Made by a program: the position numbers and the translations under genes. From Liolophura sinensis (lineage: Eukaryota > Mollusca > Polyplacophora > Chitonida > Chitonidae), in NCBI RefSeq assembly GCF_032854445.1, contig NC_088295.1, forward strand, positions 34,256,510 through 34,320,509: a stretch of DNA of 64,000 nt. The letters run 5' to 3'. The notes beneath the pieces are model-generated. The model searched no databases and was not told where the DNA came from. It saw only the letters and a program-made list of their open reading frames with translations. The number at the start of each line of letters is the position of its first letter. The first letter of the stretch is position 1. Positions 47,793 through 61,213 of the stretch are shown here, one piece after another.

Positions 47793-49699
47793 CGACAGCT
47801 TACACTGATGTGATTCAATGTATAATATTGTCGCTTAGTGCTTCTTCTGGGAAAGGACATTGGAATTATGTGGACCCACTGATATCCACAGTTGGAATTA
47901 TAAAAATGGTAGCTACTGTATGTAGCTAACTTTACAGGGAGAAAGTTAGTTGCCTATCTTTCATACAGTCGAAAGGCTCCGTTACCCTTGAGACATTTAA
48001 CTGAACTGAGAGAGTATAGACTGACTGTATAGAATGACGCCATCTGCTGCTGCTCTGCTACTTGCGCTGCCATTATGGATTTGACGTTTTGTTAGATCTC
48101 CTTACAATATGGGCACCGGTTTGCATTGCAAAGAGCAGTTGGAGACATACTTGGTTACGTTAAAAAAAAACTCGTAGCTCTCTATAATAGACCCAAATTA
48201 AGTACATCGCAAATTTAAGCAGCGACTATTTTTTTCTCTTTTTTTTACGCACTGTAGGTCACATTATGTTTGATGGCTTTTAATCTCTTATGGTTTCATA
48301 TATTTTATTGAAAAGAATATATCCAAATATACGTACGTGTGCATTGATCTTTATGTTTCGCGTAAGTCAGAACATTTTTTTTTGTGAGGGTAGTTTCAAA
48401 ATTTTCGAGCCTAACTGTCTGAAGTATTTTTCAAGTCAAAGTTTTTTCAATGAACAGTTATTAATTTGTGACAACAAAACTAAAGTTTTTGAAAGTTTTG
48501 ACTTTGTGAATTTATATGTTTTATCATTTCCAGCCTCTGTTTTTTTTTTTTTTTTTCATTCATCACTGTAATGAAGGAACACTTGACTTCGTTTTTTTTA
48601 TTATTGCATCAAATTCATGCATCCTTTTTCTAGAACGCAGTGTTTTTTTTTTATCCTAGATGAACATTTCAATCAACTCAAGGGTGTCTAGCCACATCAT
48701 CGTATACCAACAGTGCTATACGCAAGGTAAAGTCCATGAAGAATTGCTCATTATTTCATTTAAATATTACAGGAAACCACAGAATAAAAATACCTAATTA
48801 TAGTTATTTGATATTAATATGAAGACAGATTTGTACACGTCTTTTATCTTTTGCATAATAGACGCTGAGTTATGAAACGATTAGAAGGGATATCCATATG
48901 TATTTCATCGGAGACCAAGATAGACCTAAATACATAGACATACATAGAAACGATAAGCTAGGCGGACGTGAGCGTTGATTCATTGATTTCACACTGGGAG
49001 TCGTTTGAGCGATGCAAGGGTACTGTCCTCTCCTGCCTTGTGTTTACCTACAGTGGTTTCCATACGGGTTTAGTGTACTTTCAGATGATGGATTAACTCA
49101 ACTTTGACATAAACTGTTGTGAGGTCAAAATTCTGCATACTGTAAGCGTTCTAAGTGGTGGTGATATGCTGTATGATGTAATCGCTCTGGATTCGTGTAG
49201 CTTTTGGGCTCTTCTTCTCGGTTATACATGTATATCTGTAAAACCGTGTGGCTTACAGGATATAACATGTTCCGACCTTCATGCACGTGCTATAGGTGTC
49301 ATTTGCTATATTCGTTTTAGTTTTTCATTGATTTTGTTTTGATTTCATTTCATCTGTGTGTCAATTCATGGAAATTTTTAATTTTAATTACCGGGTATAT
49401 ATAGCGTACAGCGTTAATCATTGCACTAAGCATTGTCCAAAACACGGTTAGTAAGGCAAATGATTATGCGTGGTGTGCTTCGAATGTCAAGCCGTGTGTC
49501 TGTGGTCTACATAATCAGCTTTGTAGTTCCTGGATTGTAATTACTGAATTGTAATTATTGCACATAATGTATTTAGGACCGCTGTTCTGTTTACGAATTA
49601 TGTATGCAATTATCGTGCTAGGAATTTAAAAGCCCTTGTCAGAGCTTATTGTTATTTGTTTACCATTTAACTCTAGGGGCTCAGTGATACAAATTGAGA
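47793..49699 (+). other. Sulfotransferase 3' UTR and downstream intergenic DNA
   Basis: Non-coding. An AATAAA signal at 48783-48788 could end the sulfotransferase transcript, giving a 3' UTR near 1 kb. Several poly-T runs occur (near 48231, 48540 and 48641). No further gene is seen. Confidence 0.4.
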
Positions 49700-49856
49700 T
49701 TTATTTATTTGATTGGTGTTTTACGCCGCACTCAAGAATATTTCACTTATACGACGGCGGTCAGCATTATAGTGGGTGGAAACCGGGCAGAGCCCGTGGG
49801 AAACCCACGACCATCCGCAGGTTGCTGGCAGACCTTCCCACTTACGGCCGCAAACT
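49700..49856 (-). repeat. SINE family A, inverted, well preserved
   Basis: The reverse complement gives the canonical body and tail: CCTGCGGATGGTCGTGGGTT, GTATAAGTGAAATATTCTTG and CACCAATCAAAT with an AATAAAT tail. Little divergence suggests a fairly recent insertion. Confidence 0.88.
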
Positions 49857-50924
49857 GAGATGGCCATTGTACATAATTCCAGTACACGTTTTATTGTAGG
49901 GTCTACCGGGTATTCCAGATGAGGAATCAGTGATCTTACATGATTATAATATAAATGATTTTAATTTAGTCTTATACGTTTAACACGTACCCACATATCC
50001 CTCTTTGGATGAAAAAGTGTTAGACTTCAACAAAACTGGATTTGGCCAAAGTCTAATTCCGTAAATTTGAATCGATAAGATCATCGTATCCTTGATCTAT
50101 ATTTTACACTCTAACATTACCTCTGGCGGAAATGACAAATAATGTATTCCTAGATCTTCGCCCAAGAGAGCCAAATCGCCTCTACCATTGCTTATTTGCC
50201 AAGGGTTTGTGTTGTACTGGTCAATGGCCAAACATTTCTCTCAGGAGACGAAGATGTAACTGGGTATATAAAACACGGATTTCCTGACGTTCTGTATCTT
50301 CCCTATCACGGTCGGTGCTCTTGATTAAGCGGCTTTCCACAGAAATCCAAAACGAGGCTAATTTAGTTGAGACATTCCTAGAGGTTTTGGAAAGCAGTTA
50401 TTTTTCACCCAGAGATGAGATGTTAAGACTGAGTTATACGACCCCTGGTGGGTAGTGCTCGTATTTCGGCGTGTCCCACCTCGTACATCATAACCCTTTT
50501 CGTCGGTTATCTTAGCTGTATACATACACATAGTATATGGAACACTCAAATGTTTGAATTCCATCTTTATTTGGTATAAATGGCGTCAATTCTCATTAGT
50601 TTATTTCTTGTGTATATATATGTTTATATATATTTATACGTATATGCATGGCAAATGTGCAAATTGTTATCGCTTTGGTGTAGGGCAGATATCTACAATT
50701 TTTAGGCAAGAGTTCAGATACAATAAAAATGTTATTTTTGTATAAAAGCAAAACTTTTGAATTATTTGGTTTGAAACTGAAACCTGGTAGTTAACCTTTG
50801 TTCAGACACCTAACCTATGAACCTGTGGTCGCGTGTTCAAACTCGGCCATCGTCTGCTTGGCGGCTGTACCATACACGCTGGGTGGTTTCCTACACGCCT
50901 GACTATAGGTGCTGTCGTTCCTTC

Positions 50925-51290
50925 CGAGTTCGTTTCCTCCTACCATAATGCTGGCCGAAGTCGTATGAGTGAAATATGCTTAGGTACGGCGTAAAACACC
51001 AGTCATGTAAGTGCTTCCGTCTTATGTCATCGCTGGAAACTACTATTGCTTTCATACAATTGACTGTGTTTGATTTAAATGATATTACTAATTTTATTTA
51101 TGAAACTGGCCTTTGGGTAAATCAGGTGGGATAATGCTATACCGGTTGCCGATCTAAACGGTCCAAATTGACACTGCATTATTTATCTGCTTGGTTTCTT
51201 CCACCACGAATAAGGCTGACAGACATCATGTAAGTGAAAAATTCTTGAGAATGCGTTAAAATGACTCATTCAAATCATATTAAATCTAAT
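50925..51290 (+). repeat. Two decayed SINE A remnants
   Basis: 50925-51004 keeps TTTCCTCCTACCATAATGCT, GTGAAATATGCTTAGGTACG and AAAACACCAGTCA. 51188-51270 keeps TTTCTTCCACCACGAATAAG and TAAGTGAAAAATTCTTGAGA. Both lack heads and clear tails. Confidence 0.55.
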
Positions 51291-52220
51291 TTAAACGAAA
51301 GTTAATTGGAACCCTAAAAAAGATTCATTGTTGCTGGAATATCTTGTGCGACATAAAAGGAGGCTGTGATCTGGTCGACATGTGAATGGCAAACTACGAC
51401 ACGGATGATCAGGCTTCAGAAGATCCACACGCACGGTTGAGTCTGATAAATGAATGTGGATGAATAAGGATGCCAGTAGCCCATATAACACAACCCCGAG
51501 ATCCAGGTTGTCATTTCTTCAACAACAGGAGTTATAAGAGGATCTACAGACCTACCATTTGTGATCGAAAAGACTGGCTTAGACCTCATATGATTAAGAA
51601 TCTGTTGCTACAGCTGTCAATCCGCTGCCGGTCATTCAGTTATTCTGTGTTTGACACTCGGTGAGTACTTCGCCATTTGCAATATTTATGTAAACATAAA
51701 CAATTCAGAGCATCCGGTGCCAGATCGACATAGTATTTGCTTAAAACACTGACCTAAGTTGCCCCCACCTCCTTCTGCCACAACGATGTCCACTACTTTT
51801 TGTTTCTGAAAAACTACCCAAAATATGTATTAATGTTAATTAATAATTAATATTAATGTACTAATAAATGGATCTAAAGACCTATCTTTAAAAGACAACA
51901 AACTTATCTTTAATATCTTCAATAAATTTCGGCCAGTGATCGATTTAAAACCTATTACTATCAAGCTACTCACCTCATCACCCTTACAAATAAGTGTTAA
52001 CCAAACGTGTAAATATATATTTTAGCGATGAGCAGCTAGCTGACTATTCTGTATATAGCTTTGCAGTGTTCTACCTCATATACTGTGCTATATGTTATAC
52101 CCACCTTATTACATAGTATATAACATTTAAATAGTCCTTTAAACATTACTTTGAGGAGACCTCCGGGGTGGCCACTGGCTGTGGAGAATCATCCTTAAAT
52201 AAATATAGAATTAAATTAAA

Positions 52221-52866
52221 TTTTCTATAGGTTTGTTCTGTTTTGGTGACCAGCTTCCGGTGCCAGATCAACACAGTGTTTTCTATAGGTTTGTTCTGTT
52301 TTGATGTCCAGCTTCCGGTGCCAGATCAACGTAATGTTTTCTATAGGTTTGTTCTGTTTTGGTGATCAGCTTCAGGTAACAGATCGACATGGTATTTTCT
52401 ATAGGTTTGTTTTGTTTTGGTGACCAGCTACCGGTACCAGATCAACGCAGTGTTTTCTATAGGTTTGCTCTGTTTTGGTGATCAGCTTCCGGTGACAGAT
52501 TGATGTGGTATTTTCTGTAGGTTTGTTCTGTTTTGGTGACCATCTTCTGGCGCCAGATCAATGTATTATTTTCTATAGGTTTGTTCTGCTTTAGTGACTA
52601 GTTTCCACTGACAGATTGGCATGGTATTTTCTATAGGTTTGTTCTGTTTTGGTGATCAGCTTTCGGTAATAGATCGACGTATTATTTTCTGTAGGTTTGC
52701 TCTGTTTTGGTGATCAGCTTACGGTGCCAGATCAACGCAGTGTTTTCTATAGGTTTGCTCTGTTTTGGTGACCAGCTTTCGGTGACAGATTGATGTGGTA
52801 TTTTCTGTAGGTTTGTTCTGTTTTGGTGATCGGCTTACGGTGCCAGATCGACATGGTATTTTCCGG
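52221..52866 (+). repeat. 58-bp minisatellite, about 11 units
   Basis: Units begin TTTTCTATAGGTTTGTTCTG, continue TTTTGGTGACCAGCTTCCGG and end with CCAGATCAACGCAGTG or a variant. Divergence between units is higher than in the 46-bp array. A lone unit-like piece (CCGGTGCCAGATCGACATAG) occurs upstream at 51715-51734. Intergenic. Confidence 0.93.
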
Positions 52867-53226
52867 TGCTGTTTTCTTCTGGCGTACAAGTAAATACAAG
52901 TAAACTTCCACATAACTAAAGCAACACAATTGTTTTCAAAAAGACTTTACATTGCTCATTCATATGCTATGAATGCTAAACACGTTCATTTGCACTCATT
53001 CATTCGTCTGTGAGATCAGATGATTCGAGCTTGGAACTATAAATTTTCTCATGATCTGAACACTAAATTGTGGAACAAGTCGTCCATATTGCTACAGGTA
53101 TGTCTCCATACAGATCGATGCTGTGCTGTAAACGCATTCCCCAGGGAGCCTATCATATAAAATGAGAATCTCATTCTGAATGTTTTATAGTATAATATGT
53201 TTCTATATACGTAAAACATTAAATTC

Positions 53227-53229
<3 letters not shown>

Positions 53230-53305
<76 letters not shown>

Positions 53306-53306
53306 G
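53230..53306 (+). repeat. Compound TA/GA microsatellite
   Basis: About 15 TA units run straight into about 20 GA units. Confidence 0.95.
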
Positions 53307-53794
53307 CCAAATTTAGATCTTGATCGGAAAAATCTCGACAGGCGTGTTAACCACAATTAATTTATCGGCCTGAAAATATGGGGCTAATGGATTCAATATG
53401 CTAAAGACAACTCCGATCCTGACAAGAATAATTTGGCCTAAGAAGAACCCAGAGCTCCGCTCTCACTTCATCACATCTGTACATTTATAGAACTGTTTTC
53501 CATTTGGTGTCCTTTTCATGTAGACTATGCCAGATATAAATATCCCAGAGAGCGCACCGTCTCGCTTCCCTTGATACCTGTGTTGAGAACACAGCGGGGT
53601 TAATCTGTCAGACACCTGTAATGAAAGGATTTACTTTGGCCTGCATCCAAGTTTAGGGCTTTTCCGTCGATCTTTGACACTTATACCTCCAGCGTCTGTC
53701 TTAACTATCAAATCTTTCAAAGCCTATTTGAAATCTGAAGCCCTCGCTTTTATTAGGACTACATGTACCTTTTTTTTTTTTACCTCGCGGGCTA

Positions 53795-54072
53795 GTCCAT
53801 ATGTACTCAAGAATATTTCACCTGTACGACGGCGGCCAGCATTTTGGTGAGAGGATACCTGACAGAAACCAGGGGGCTAAGGTTCATTTAAATTAGACTA
53901 CTTGGCTTCTACCAATATGGAGTACAAGGCAATGTGATGTGGGTAATTAGCCACAGGTCGATGTTTTTGTTTTCCTGTTCACTCCAGTTTCCTCGAATAC
54001 TTTTGGCCATCAAATTAGTATAAAATTCTTGAATATGGCGTTAAACAAGAATCAAATAAATAAATAAATAAA
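53795..54072. repeat. Two truncated SINE A remnants in opposite orientation
   Basis: 53795-53882 reads on the minus strand (TACTCAAGAATATTTCACCT, GACGGCGGCCAGCATTTTGG). 53990-54072 reads on the plus strand (CAGTTTCCTCGAATAC, AAATTCTTGAATATGGCGTT and an AATAAAT tail). They are separate partial insertions about 110 bp apart. Confidence 0.65.
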
Positions 54073-54177
54073 CGTATAAGCAAACGATGAAGGTATTTTA
54101 CGTAATGTGTGCGTGAGGCGTGTTCTGAAAGACGCACTAAAAATGCAGAAAGAATACTTTTTTTCGCAGAAAAATGT

Positions 54178-54520
54178 AGAGAATCTATGCGTACAAACAG
54201 GCATTCGTATACCAGCTGTCAACCAAGATAGACGTTCCAGGCGAATAATCGCAAGGCCGATTCCTAAAACTACCAAAGAACAGTTTTCATAGATGTAGGA
54301 AAGGCGCAAGGTATGTTCTGGGAGAACGAGTAAAATCAGTATTCAAACTGTGTACCATTCTAGTATATAAGTTGTTGATACTAATTTATGTATCTCAGTT
54401 CCACTTTGTTTGTTCATATATGTGGCGATTTAATTCAACACGATGAATATATCTACAGCCCCTAGCCCAGGTTAAGCGGAATTAGATACAGTCATGAAGC
54501 AGAGCGCCAGATATTTTGGA
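54178..54520 (+). repeat. Dispersed repeat of unknown class, contiguous copy
   Basis: It matches 30763-30862 and then 32385-32660 in order and orientation, without the roughly 1.5 kb that separates those two parts. Anchors: GAATCTATGCG, GGCATTCGTATACCAGC, CAAGGTATGTTCTGGG, TAATTCAACACGATGAATAT and CCCCTAGCCC. Confidence 0.65.
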
Positions 54521-55675
54521 CGCTCTGAACAAATTTACTTACAAGAGAGTTATTGTCAATTTACTTACAAGAGAATCATTGTAAAACTTTCAGAAGCTTA
54601 GAGTGAAGGCATTTTATGGAATAACTTTAACACGCTAGTTTTTACAGTAGACAATGTGGACAATTGTGAAATTCATGCCTTATACCTTTTCTCTTCTAGC
54701 GACTCAAGTCTAGGCGGGAATGTCCATTGTTCCCTGGTAATACTTGAATACTACGTTACCAGTTTGCCCACAAATCATCACAAAGGCACGAATGAACAAA
54801 AAGGTACACAGCTGAGGCCGGAATTATGCTTTTATTGTTGCATATTCACATATATAGGTTTCCTATTGGCTTCAAGGGTTTCCCCTGGAAAGGAATAAAT
54901 TTCCCCTGAAATGAATAAATATTGGCTTCAACACCCACCTATTTGTTGATGGCTTGGTGTCCCTTTCGTTTACAGCACAGCATCGATCATGGCCTCCATC
55001 CCGTATCCTTTTTTCCCAAAGCACCGTGGTAGTTTAGATGTAGTTTAAAACAACAATAAGTAAAGTTTATAAGTCAACCATGCAACCCATTTAGTATACT
55101 AACCCATTTATCGATGCACATGTAGGTAGCAGTGTCTGGTGTGTTTTATTTTCCCAATGTGAATGATACTGTGTGATGGGGGCATATATTTTAAACCATA
55201 TATGCCAAGAAATAAAATATGTACATCCATAACAGTCTCCTATTATTGATTTTGTTCAATTCAAATTATTCAGAATCACTTTCGCTTAGATGCATTTCAA
55301 CGGCGAAGATTACTTCCTCCTTCCTCAAGCTACTCACTATGTACCTTATCTGAAGTTATACCAATAGAAAATACTGAAATAATTTGTGCCTTTGCAATGA
55401 CTTTTTACAAAAAGCAAATTTCTGCGCAAATTTATGGATTTCAGATATTTTTTTTCAACCCGTCTTTTGTTTTGTTGTTTTTATTGAAAAGGAGTCTATC
55501 TCTGTGTATACTTCACCAGCGTCTGTCACAGTTATGAACAGAACGCTGTTAACTGACAAATGGTGTAATTATAGCCTATATTGGTTTAAACATCTACACA
55601 ATATATATATATATATATATACTAATTGTGCACGTGTTCAAATTTTTGTGATAATCTACTTATATTTTGTTTCAG

Positions 55676-55893
55676 CGACCCAGGAGTCTCTCACCAACGC
55701 AGTCGCTGTGAGTTCAAATCCATCATTCTGGCTTCCTCTCCGGCCGCGCGTATATGTCTGCCAGCATCGAGTAGATGGTCGTGGGTTTACCCCGGTCTCT
55801 GCTCGGTTGCCTCCCACCATAATGCTAGCAGCCGTCGTATAAGTGAAATATTCTTGCGTACGGCGTAAAACACCAATCAAATAAATAAATAAA
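55676..55893 (+). repeat. SINE family A, nearly complete
   Basis: GACCCAGGAGTCTCTCACCA, the B-box region GAGTTCAAATCC, body, GTATAAGTGAAATATTCTTG, GTACGGCGTAAAACACCAAT and an AATAAAT tail. TATATTTTG on both sides (near 55660 and 55897) may be the target duplication. Confidence 0.87.
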
Positions 55894-56869
55894 TGAATAT
55901 ATTTTGACCATTTCTTGCAAGCTTTATAATTTTACATTTATGTGGTACGTATTTCTTTGCAGCCAGTTCCTGCAAGTGTATATATGCCAATTAAAGAAAA
56001 GTTTTAGAACTGCATAACTGCAGGTGTCTGGAAGACATTTTCAGCATGTGAACGACAGTCCCTTGCTTTGGCACAAAATCTATATTTTGTGGTAATTTAC
56101 AGATTTTGGACATTTTCCGTCGGGAACATAAATGAGACCCACCGGATTTTGTAGGCGAGTCACATATGTACAGGGATACATGTAGCTTACATGTGACCAT
56201 CTGATTTCCCTGAGAGGCCATGCAGAGCCTCGCCTGATCATGTGCGAATCAAATTATGTACAAATGGTACCGTCCTCGATGTGCGATGCGCGATACGAGA
56301 TATCCTTATCCGGCTTCTATACATTTGAGTTGACATCTACGTCAACGTTCTTACGTTCTTGACATCTAATCACTGTTTCCGTGGTGACTGAAACCTGGAT
56401 GGATCTCAGCTAAATTAAAGACATTCTTCAGAAAACAGTTAGGCTTCTAACATCATGATGATTCGTGGTTAGAGTGTGTTCCTGTAGAAATTATTCTAAA
56501 TGTAGTATTTTTAATGCTGTATTCAATAACATAATCTACATCGTAATTAGACATACCTGTAAGCTGTCTGTAACTGTAGGCTATTATACATAGCCTACAC
56601 TATAGGCCTACTTATATTTCTTCGCCTTCTGGTCAAATCCACGCGACTTGTGAAACCACCTAGAAATATTAACTTTTCTCGCCTTTCATAAAAAGGAGTA
56701 GGCGTACAAGTAGGATTGCATAGCCTATGTCTATGTACATGTAGGCCTACGGGCGTACTTGTGGAGCGAAATTAAAAACAAATCTCCCCATTTTTATCTT
56801 GTAAACTTAGTTATGGTCGGTAAGTAGCGCACATCGACGTCCGTGCGGTACGTTACTTCTATTTTTCGC

Positions 56870-57115
56870 CTGTGATATTTATCCTAAACTAGACATCGCG
56901 AAATATTAACGTCGTCCGGCGCGTTTGCGCGATTAAATCAGGTTTATCAGATGGTAGAAACCTATTGTCTCCGCGTTCTGACGGTATTGACGAAAATCCC
57001 CCGTGCGAGGAGAATACTTGTACACGTTGTTGCCAGTAGAGGCGGGCCCGCTCCTGTGATCTTACAAAATAACACCCTTTTTCCAATCAGTTTGAGTTCA
57101 CGTTATTAGAATATC
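56870..57115 (+). promoter_or_regulatory. Phosphomannomutase promoter region
   Basis: A CpG-richer stretch than its surroundings, directly upstream of the start codon. It has GGCGCGTTTGCGCGAT near 56918 (NRF1-like core) and a GC box GAGGCGGGCCCG at 57039-57050, and lacks a TATA box. It looks like a housekeeping promoter. That it is used is inference. Confidence 0.4.
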
Positions 57116-60100
57116 ATGTCAGGCCGAGACACGTCGATATTGTGCCTGTTTGATGTGGATGGAACCTTAACACTTCCTAGACAGGTAAGATTCAACGTTT
57201 AACAGATTCAACATATCCGCTTTACAACAACAACATGTCAACTTAACCACGTGTCGTATGTAAACATTGCAATCAGGACAAGGTTTACGCCGACGTAAGT
57301 CTTTCTGTAGTATCAAAAAATTTAATTTTCGGAGAAAAAAGTATTCTTAGGGCGATAAGTTAAGAATTGAAGTATTTCGTGGGGATTAATGGGCTATGCA
57401 CATATACAGATGATAGCCTATGCAGCCATGTATGCCCGCGCTATAGATATACATGTGGCTGATGCAATGTTTTGGTGTATAGGCTTAGTTGTAATTCTGG
57501 TAGAATTTACGGGCCAAATAACGGTTTCCACTTGTCATTAAAGCTAAACGTTATAACTTAAAAAATTGAAATACCGATTTTATGATTATAGTGATCATCT
57601 AATTGTAGGTGATTACACCTGAAATGCAGACCTTCCTTGATAAACTTCGGGAGAAAGTTGTGCTGGGAATTGTTGGTGGGTCAGATTATGCAAAGATCAA
57701 AGAACAGCTCGGCAGTGAAAATGGTAAGGTTAGGTTTTTCAGCAAGAGAGTACTCCAGAGAATGGTTTCAGCTTTTTGTGCTGCATATGCAGTCCTTGAA
57801 TATTTTACTTATAAATTTTGGTTCTGTCTGCAAGCCAGGAAATAAGCTAGAGCAAGCACAAAGACCTGGACCAAATAGTATTTTGAAAGGGCCATCTGTC
57901 TGGCACAGAACAAAAATAACATCGCAACTTTTTTGATAATGTTAATAGCTGGAAGATTTGCAATTATATCCTTCACCAACTTACAGATTATTTTCAGGCT
58001 TGATCTGATGATAGTGACAGTCATAACATACATGGAACCTCCCACCAATGCAGTTACTGTGAGTTCAAGTCCAGCCCATACTGGCTTCTTCTCTGACAAT
58101 ATGTGGGAAGGTCTGCCAGCAACCTGTGGATGGCTGTGGGTTTCCCCCAGGCTCTACCCGGTTTCCATCCATAATAATGCTAACCACTGTTATGTAAGTG
58201 AAATATTCTGGAGTGCAATGTAAAACACCAATCAAATAATAAATAAATGATAAATAAATAAATTATTACATACATAAATTTAGACAAGTTAAGCAGCATA
58301 CTCTAATGGTGATATAATAGATCACAATTATATTACAATATATGTTTAAAGCCCTTCTAACTTTATCTTTGCTCCAATTCCAGTGCCCAGTGGATATGAT
58401 TTTGTATTTGCCGAGAATGGACTAATAGCATACAAAGACGGTAAACTTATTGGACAACAGGTAAAATAAATATATGTGTCCTTATATATGTCATTCTTAT
58501 GAATCATATGTGTTTCATTTTAAAGCCATTTTGTGCAAAAGACCCTTATCATTAGGATAAAGATTGATGTAATTTTGGCAAAGACAGTGGTCATATTTTT
58601 GAAAAAATGGTTTAAAATGACTCTTGCTTATTGTTCAGATGGTCAGACAAAATCTGGAGTTCAAATCCTGAATACAACTGTGAAAAAATTCCTGACTAAC
58701 ACAAATCAGATATTATAAAACAAACAAATCTATTCTTACAAAAGGCTAAATTTGTTGTTCCGTATCTCACATTCGAAGATTTACAAAAATGTTGACATCC
58801 TTAAATAAGTCTGAGTACTTGTTGTACTTCCTCTAGTTATACAGTTGTACAAAACAGATGTAGTAGCCGAGGACTTTTGTGTGCTTAACGGTACGCCTAT
58901 TCCATGTCCATGTCTGTAGCAGGGATTACTTACAGTGTCACTCAGGTTCAGTGTTAAAATCAGCTTTTTTTAGTGTACTGTAAATATCACATCGTATTCC
59001 ATATCAGCACATATATTTTCTGTTTATTTCATTCACAGAGCATGTTGAAGTTCAAAGGAGAAGAAGTATTGCAGAAAGTATTAAACTTTGCCCTACAGTA
59101 CATGTCCCAGTTAACGCTACCTGCAAAGAGGTGAGATACAATATACACTGACCTGCCATAAATGTGTAATGTCAATTGAGTGATATGGCATTATATCTTC
59201 TAATCCTCAGATTATAATGTGTTATTTTTTTCATATAAAGTGTGCCGTGTTTGAAATGTCAGAAGCCTATTCCGTCTTGCTTTGTGCAAACTGTGAACAC
59301 CATTAAAGACAAACTCTAGATAAAGAGACATGTATTACTGAAAATTGTTTTGTTTACTACTATTTGTGTGCTTATTTTTTGTAATGCCTACTCCTTAGTT
59401 TCTTAATATTAACCGTGGTCTTGTCAGAGTTATTCCCCTTGGTTGTGACAACATTTTCTTTATCACACTTCTCTTCTTATTACTATTCTGTGTAGTACAT
59501 TATTATTTGTATTGCAATATTTTCTGCAGCACAGTAAACTGCACAGATGGCTCTGTCACTCTATGAGTGAAATCATATGCAAGTATTGGTGTATTCACTT
59601 ATACCTATGCATGTTTGTGCACGTGATGTTATCCCTTGTGTGTAAAATGTCTTTGCCAGGTGTAAGTCCCGTTAAGTGATGTATTTTCTGTGATGTTTTC
59701 AGAGGTACATTTGTGGAGTTCAGGACTGGTATGATTAACCTGTGTCCTGTAGGCAGAAGCTGCTCTCAGGAGGAAAGGATACAGTTTAGTGATTATGACA
59801 AGGTGGGTGGGCTAATCACACAAAATGGCAATACAGAGTGAAAATAAGTTGTCATTGAAACAAAGTTTACAGTTTTACTTTGGTGACTTTATTTCAGTAT
59901 TTCCATTACATCGTTTCTTGACTATTTGTATTTCTAAATGTTTATGTGCCTCTAGTGTATCAAACTGAGAGGGATTTATGGTCACCTGAACTTATTAGCA
60001 TTGTACAGATTATCGTAGGAGGAAAGAAAACATGTTGTGTTGCATATTTTAACGCTGCATAGCTTATATATGTACCTGAGTGATCTGTCTTGTTGACATA

Positions 60101-60861
60101 CATGAGTCCAATCACTAGCAAACTCAGTGCACAAGTAATCTTATCTTAAAACTGCAAAAGTGTCAGCAGAAATCCTACCACCATAGAGGAAAAGCACTTT
60201 GGGAACATTTGTTCTGTCCTGTTTTTAGGAGCACAAAGTCCGAGAGAAGTTTGTGGAGGCTTTGTACAAGGCTTTCCCAGATGCGGGATTAGAGTTTGCC
60301 ATTGGTGGTCAGATCAGTATAGACGTGTACCCTGTAGGATGGGACAAGCGCATCTGTCTACAGCACCTGGAGGCAGAGGGATTCAAGGCTATTCACTTTT
60401 TTGGGGATAAAACAGAAAAGGTACACAAACTTGTTTTGAATTTTTAGGAAATTTTTTATAAATAGGACATTGTGGGGAATAACATTAATTGAGATGAGAA
60501 TGTCTTTGGTAAATTCTCTGAACAACAAATTCACAAGATGATTGGATAATTTATCAGTTTTTCAGTTTATTTTTATATCCTCTGGCAACATTTAAAAAAG
60601 ATTCATTCGGCCTGTTGAACAAAAATTTAAATTTGTTTGGCCTTACATTGTCTATCAGTCTTCATTCATTTCATATATTCATCTATTGGATAATTTTTCA
60701 AAAGTCTTTTCTCAATATATAGCTTAACTATTTTGTTTGTTTTTTCCTCACAGGGTGGAAATGACCATGCTATATATGAAGATCCTCGTACAATAGGCCA
60801 TAAAGTTACCTGCCCAGAAGATACGATCAAACAGTTAACTGAGTTACTCTTTAAAGATTAA
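57116..60861 (+). CDS. PMM2: Phosphomannomutase (PMM2-type), 7 exons
   Basis: Converts mannose-6-phosphate to mannose-1-phosphate in the cytosol, feeding GDP-mannose for N-glycosylation. Exons: 57116-57184, 57609-57723, 58384-58460, 59039-59130, 59703-59802, 60229-60420, 60754-60861; all borders are AG/GT and in phase, giving 250 aa (human PMM2 has 246). The HAD catalytic motif DVDGTLT (13-19) and GGSD near 51 are present, as are [48 protein letters not shown] and [13 protein letters not shown]. No key residue is missing. I cannot separate PMM1 from PMM2 orthology firmly; length and sequence favour PMM2, or a single ancestral gene. The start is the only ATG in frame before DVDGTLT. Confidence 0.96.
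58032..58262 (+). repeat. SINE family A (phosphomannomutase intron 2)
   Basis: It starts at CATGGAACCTCCCACCAATG, with a B-box region GAGTTCAAGTCCAGC, body, TAAGTGAAATATTCTGGAGT, CACCAATCAAAT and an extended AATAAAT tail. Confidence 0.85.
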
Positions 60862-61149
60862 ATATTGTGAATATGTCTGACATTTGGACATCGAGGGAAA
60901 TATGTATTCAGTCTATGACAATCATGCTTAAGAGTCATATATTTTTTCTTATTTCATTGTACATGTATACATTTTTACCCCAAAAAATAATGTATTTGCT
61001 TAAATGTTGAGGTGATAAATTTTTAAACTGACCAAAGCAAATTATTCAGTGAGGGATTAAATGTGGGTATTTATAAAACCAGAGTTTTTATTCTTGTGAT
61101 GTGGTTCATGTTTATGATATACATGGATGTTGTTGTGTGGTTCAGCCAG

Positions 61150-61213
61150 ATTCAGTCGGAATAAATCTTGAGTGCATGCGTAATAGCCTAATCAAATAAA
61201 TCCATAAATAAGT
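61150..61213 (+). repeat. SINE A tail remnant
   Basis: AATAAATCTTGAGTGCATGC, TAATCAAATAAATCC and AATAAG keep the order of the family A tail but are heavily diverged. Its AATAAA motif at about 61160 may also serve as the phosphomannomutase polyadenylation signal. Confidence 0.45.
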
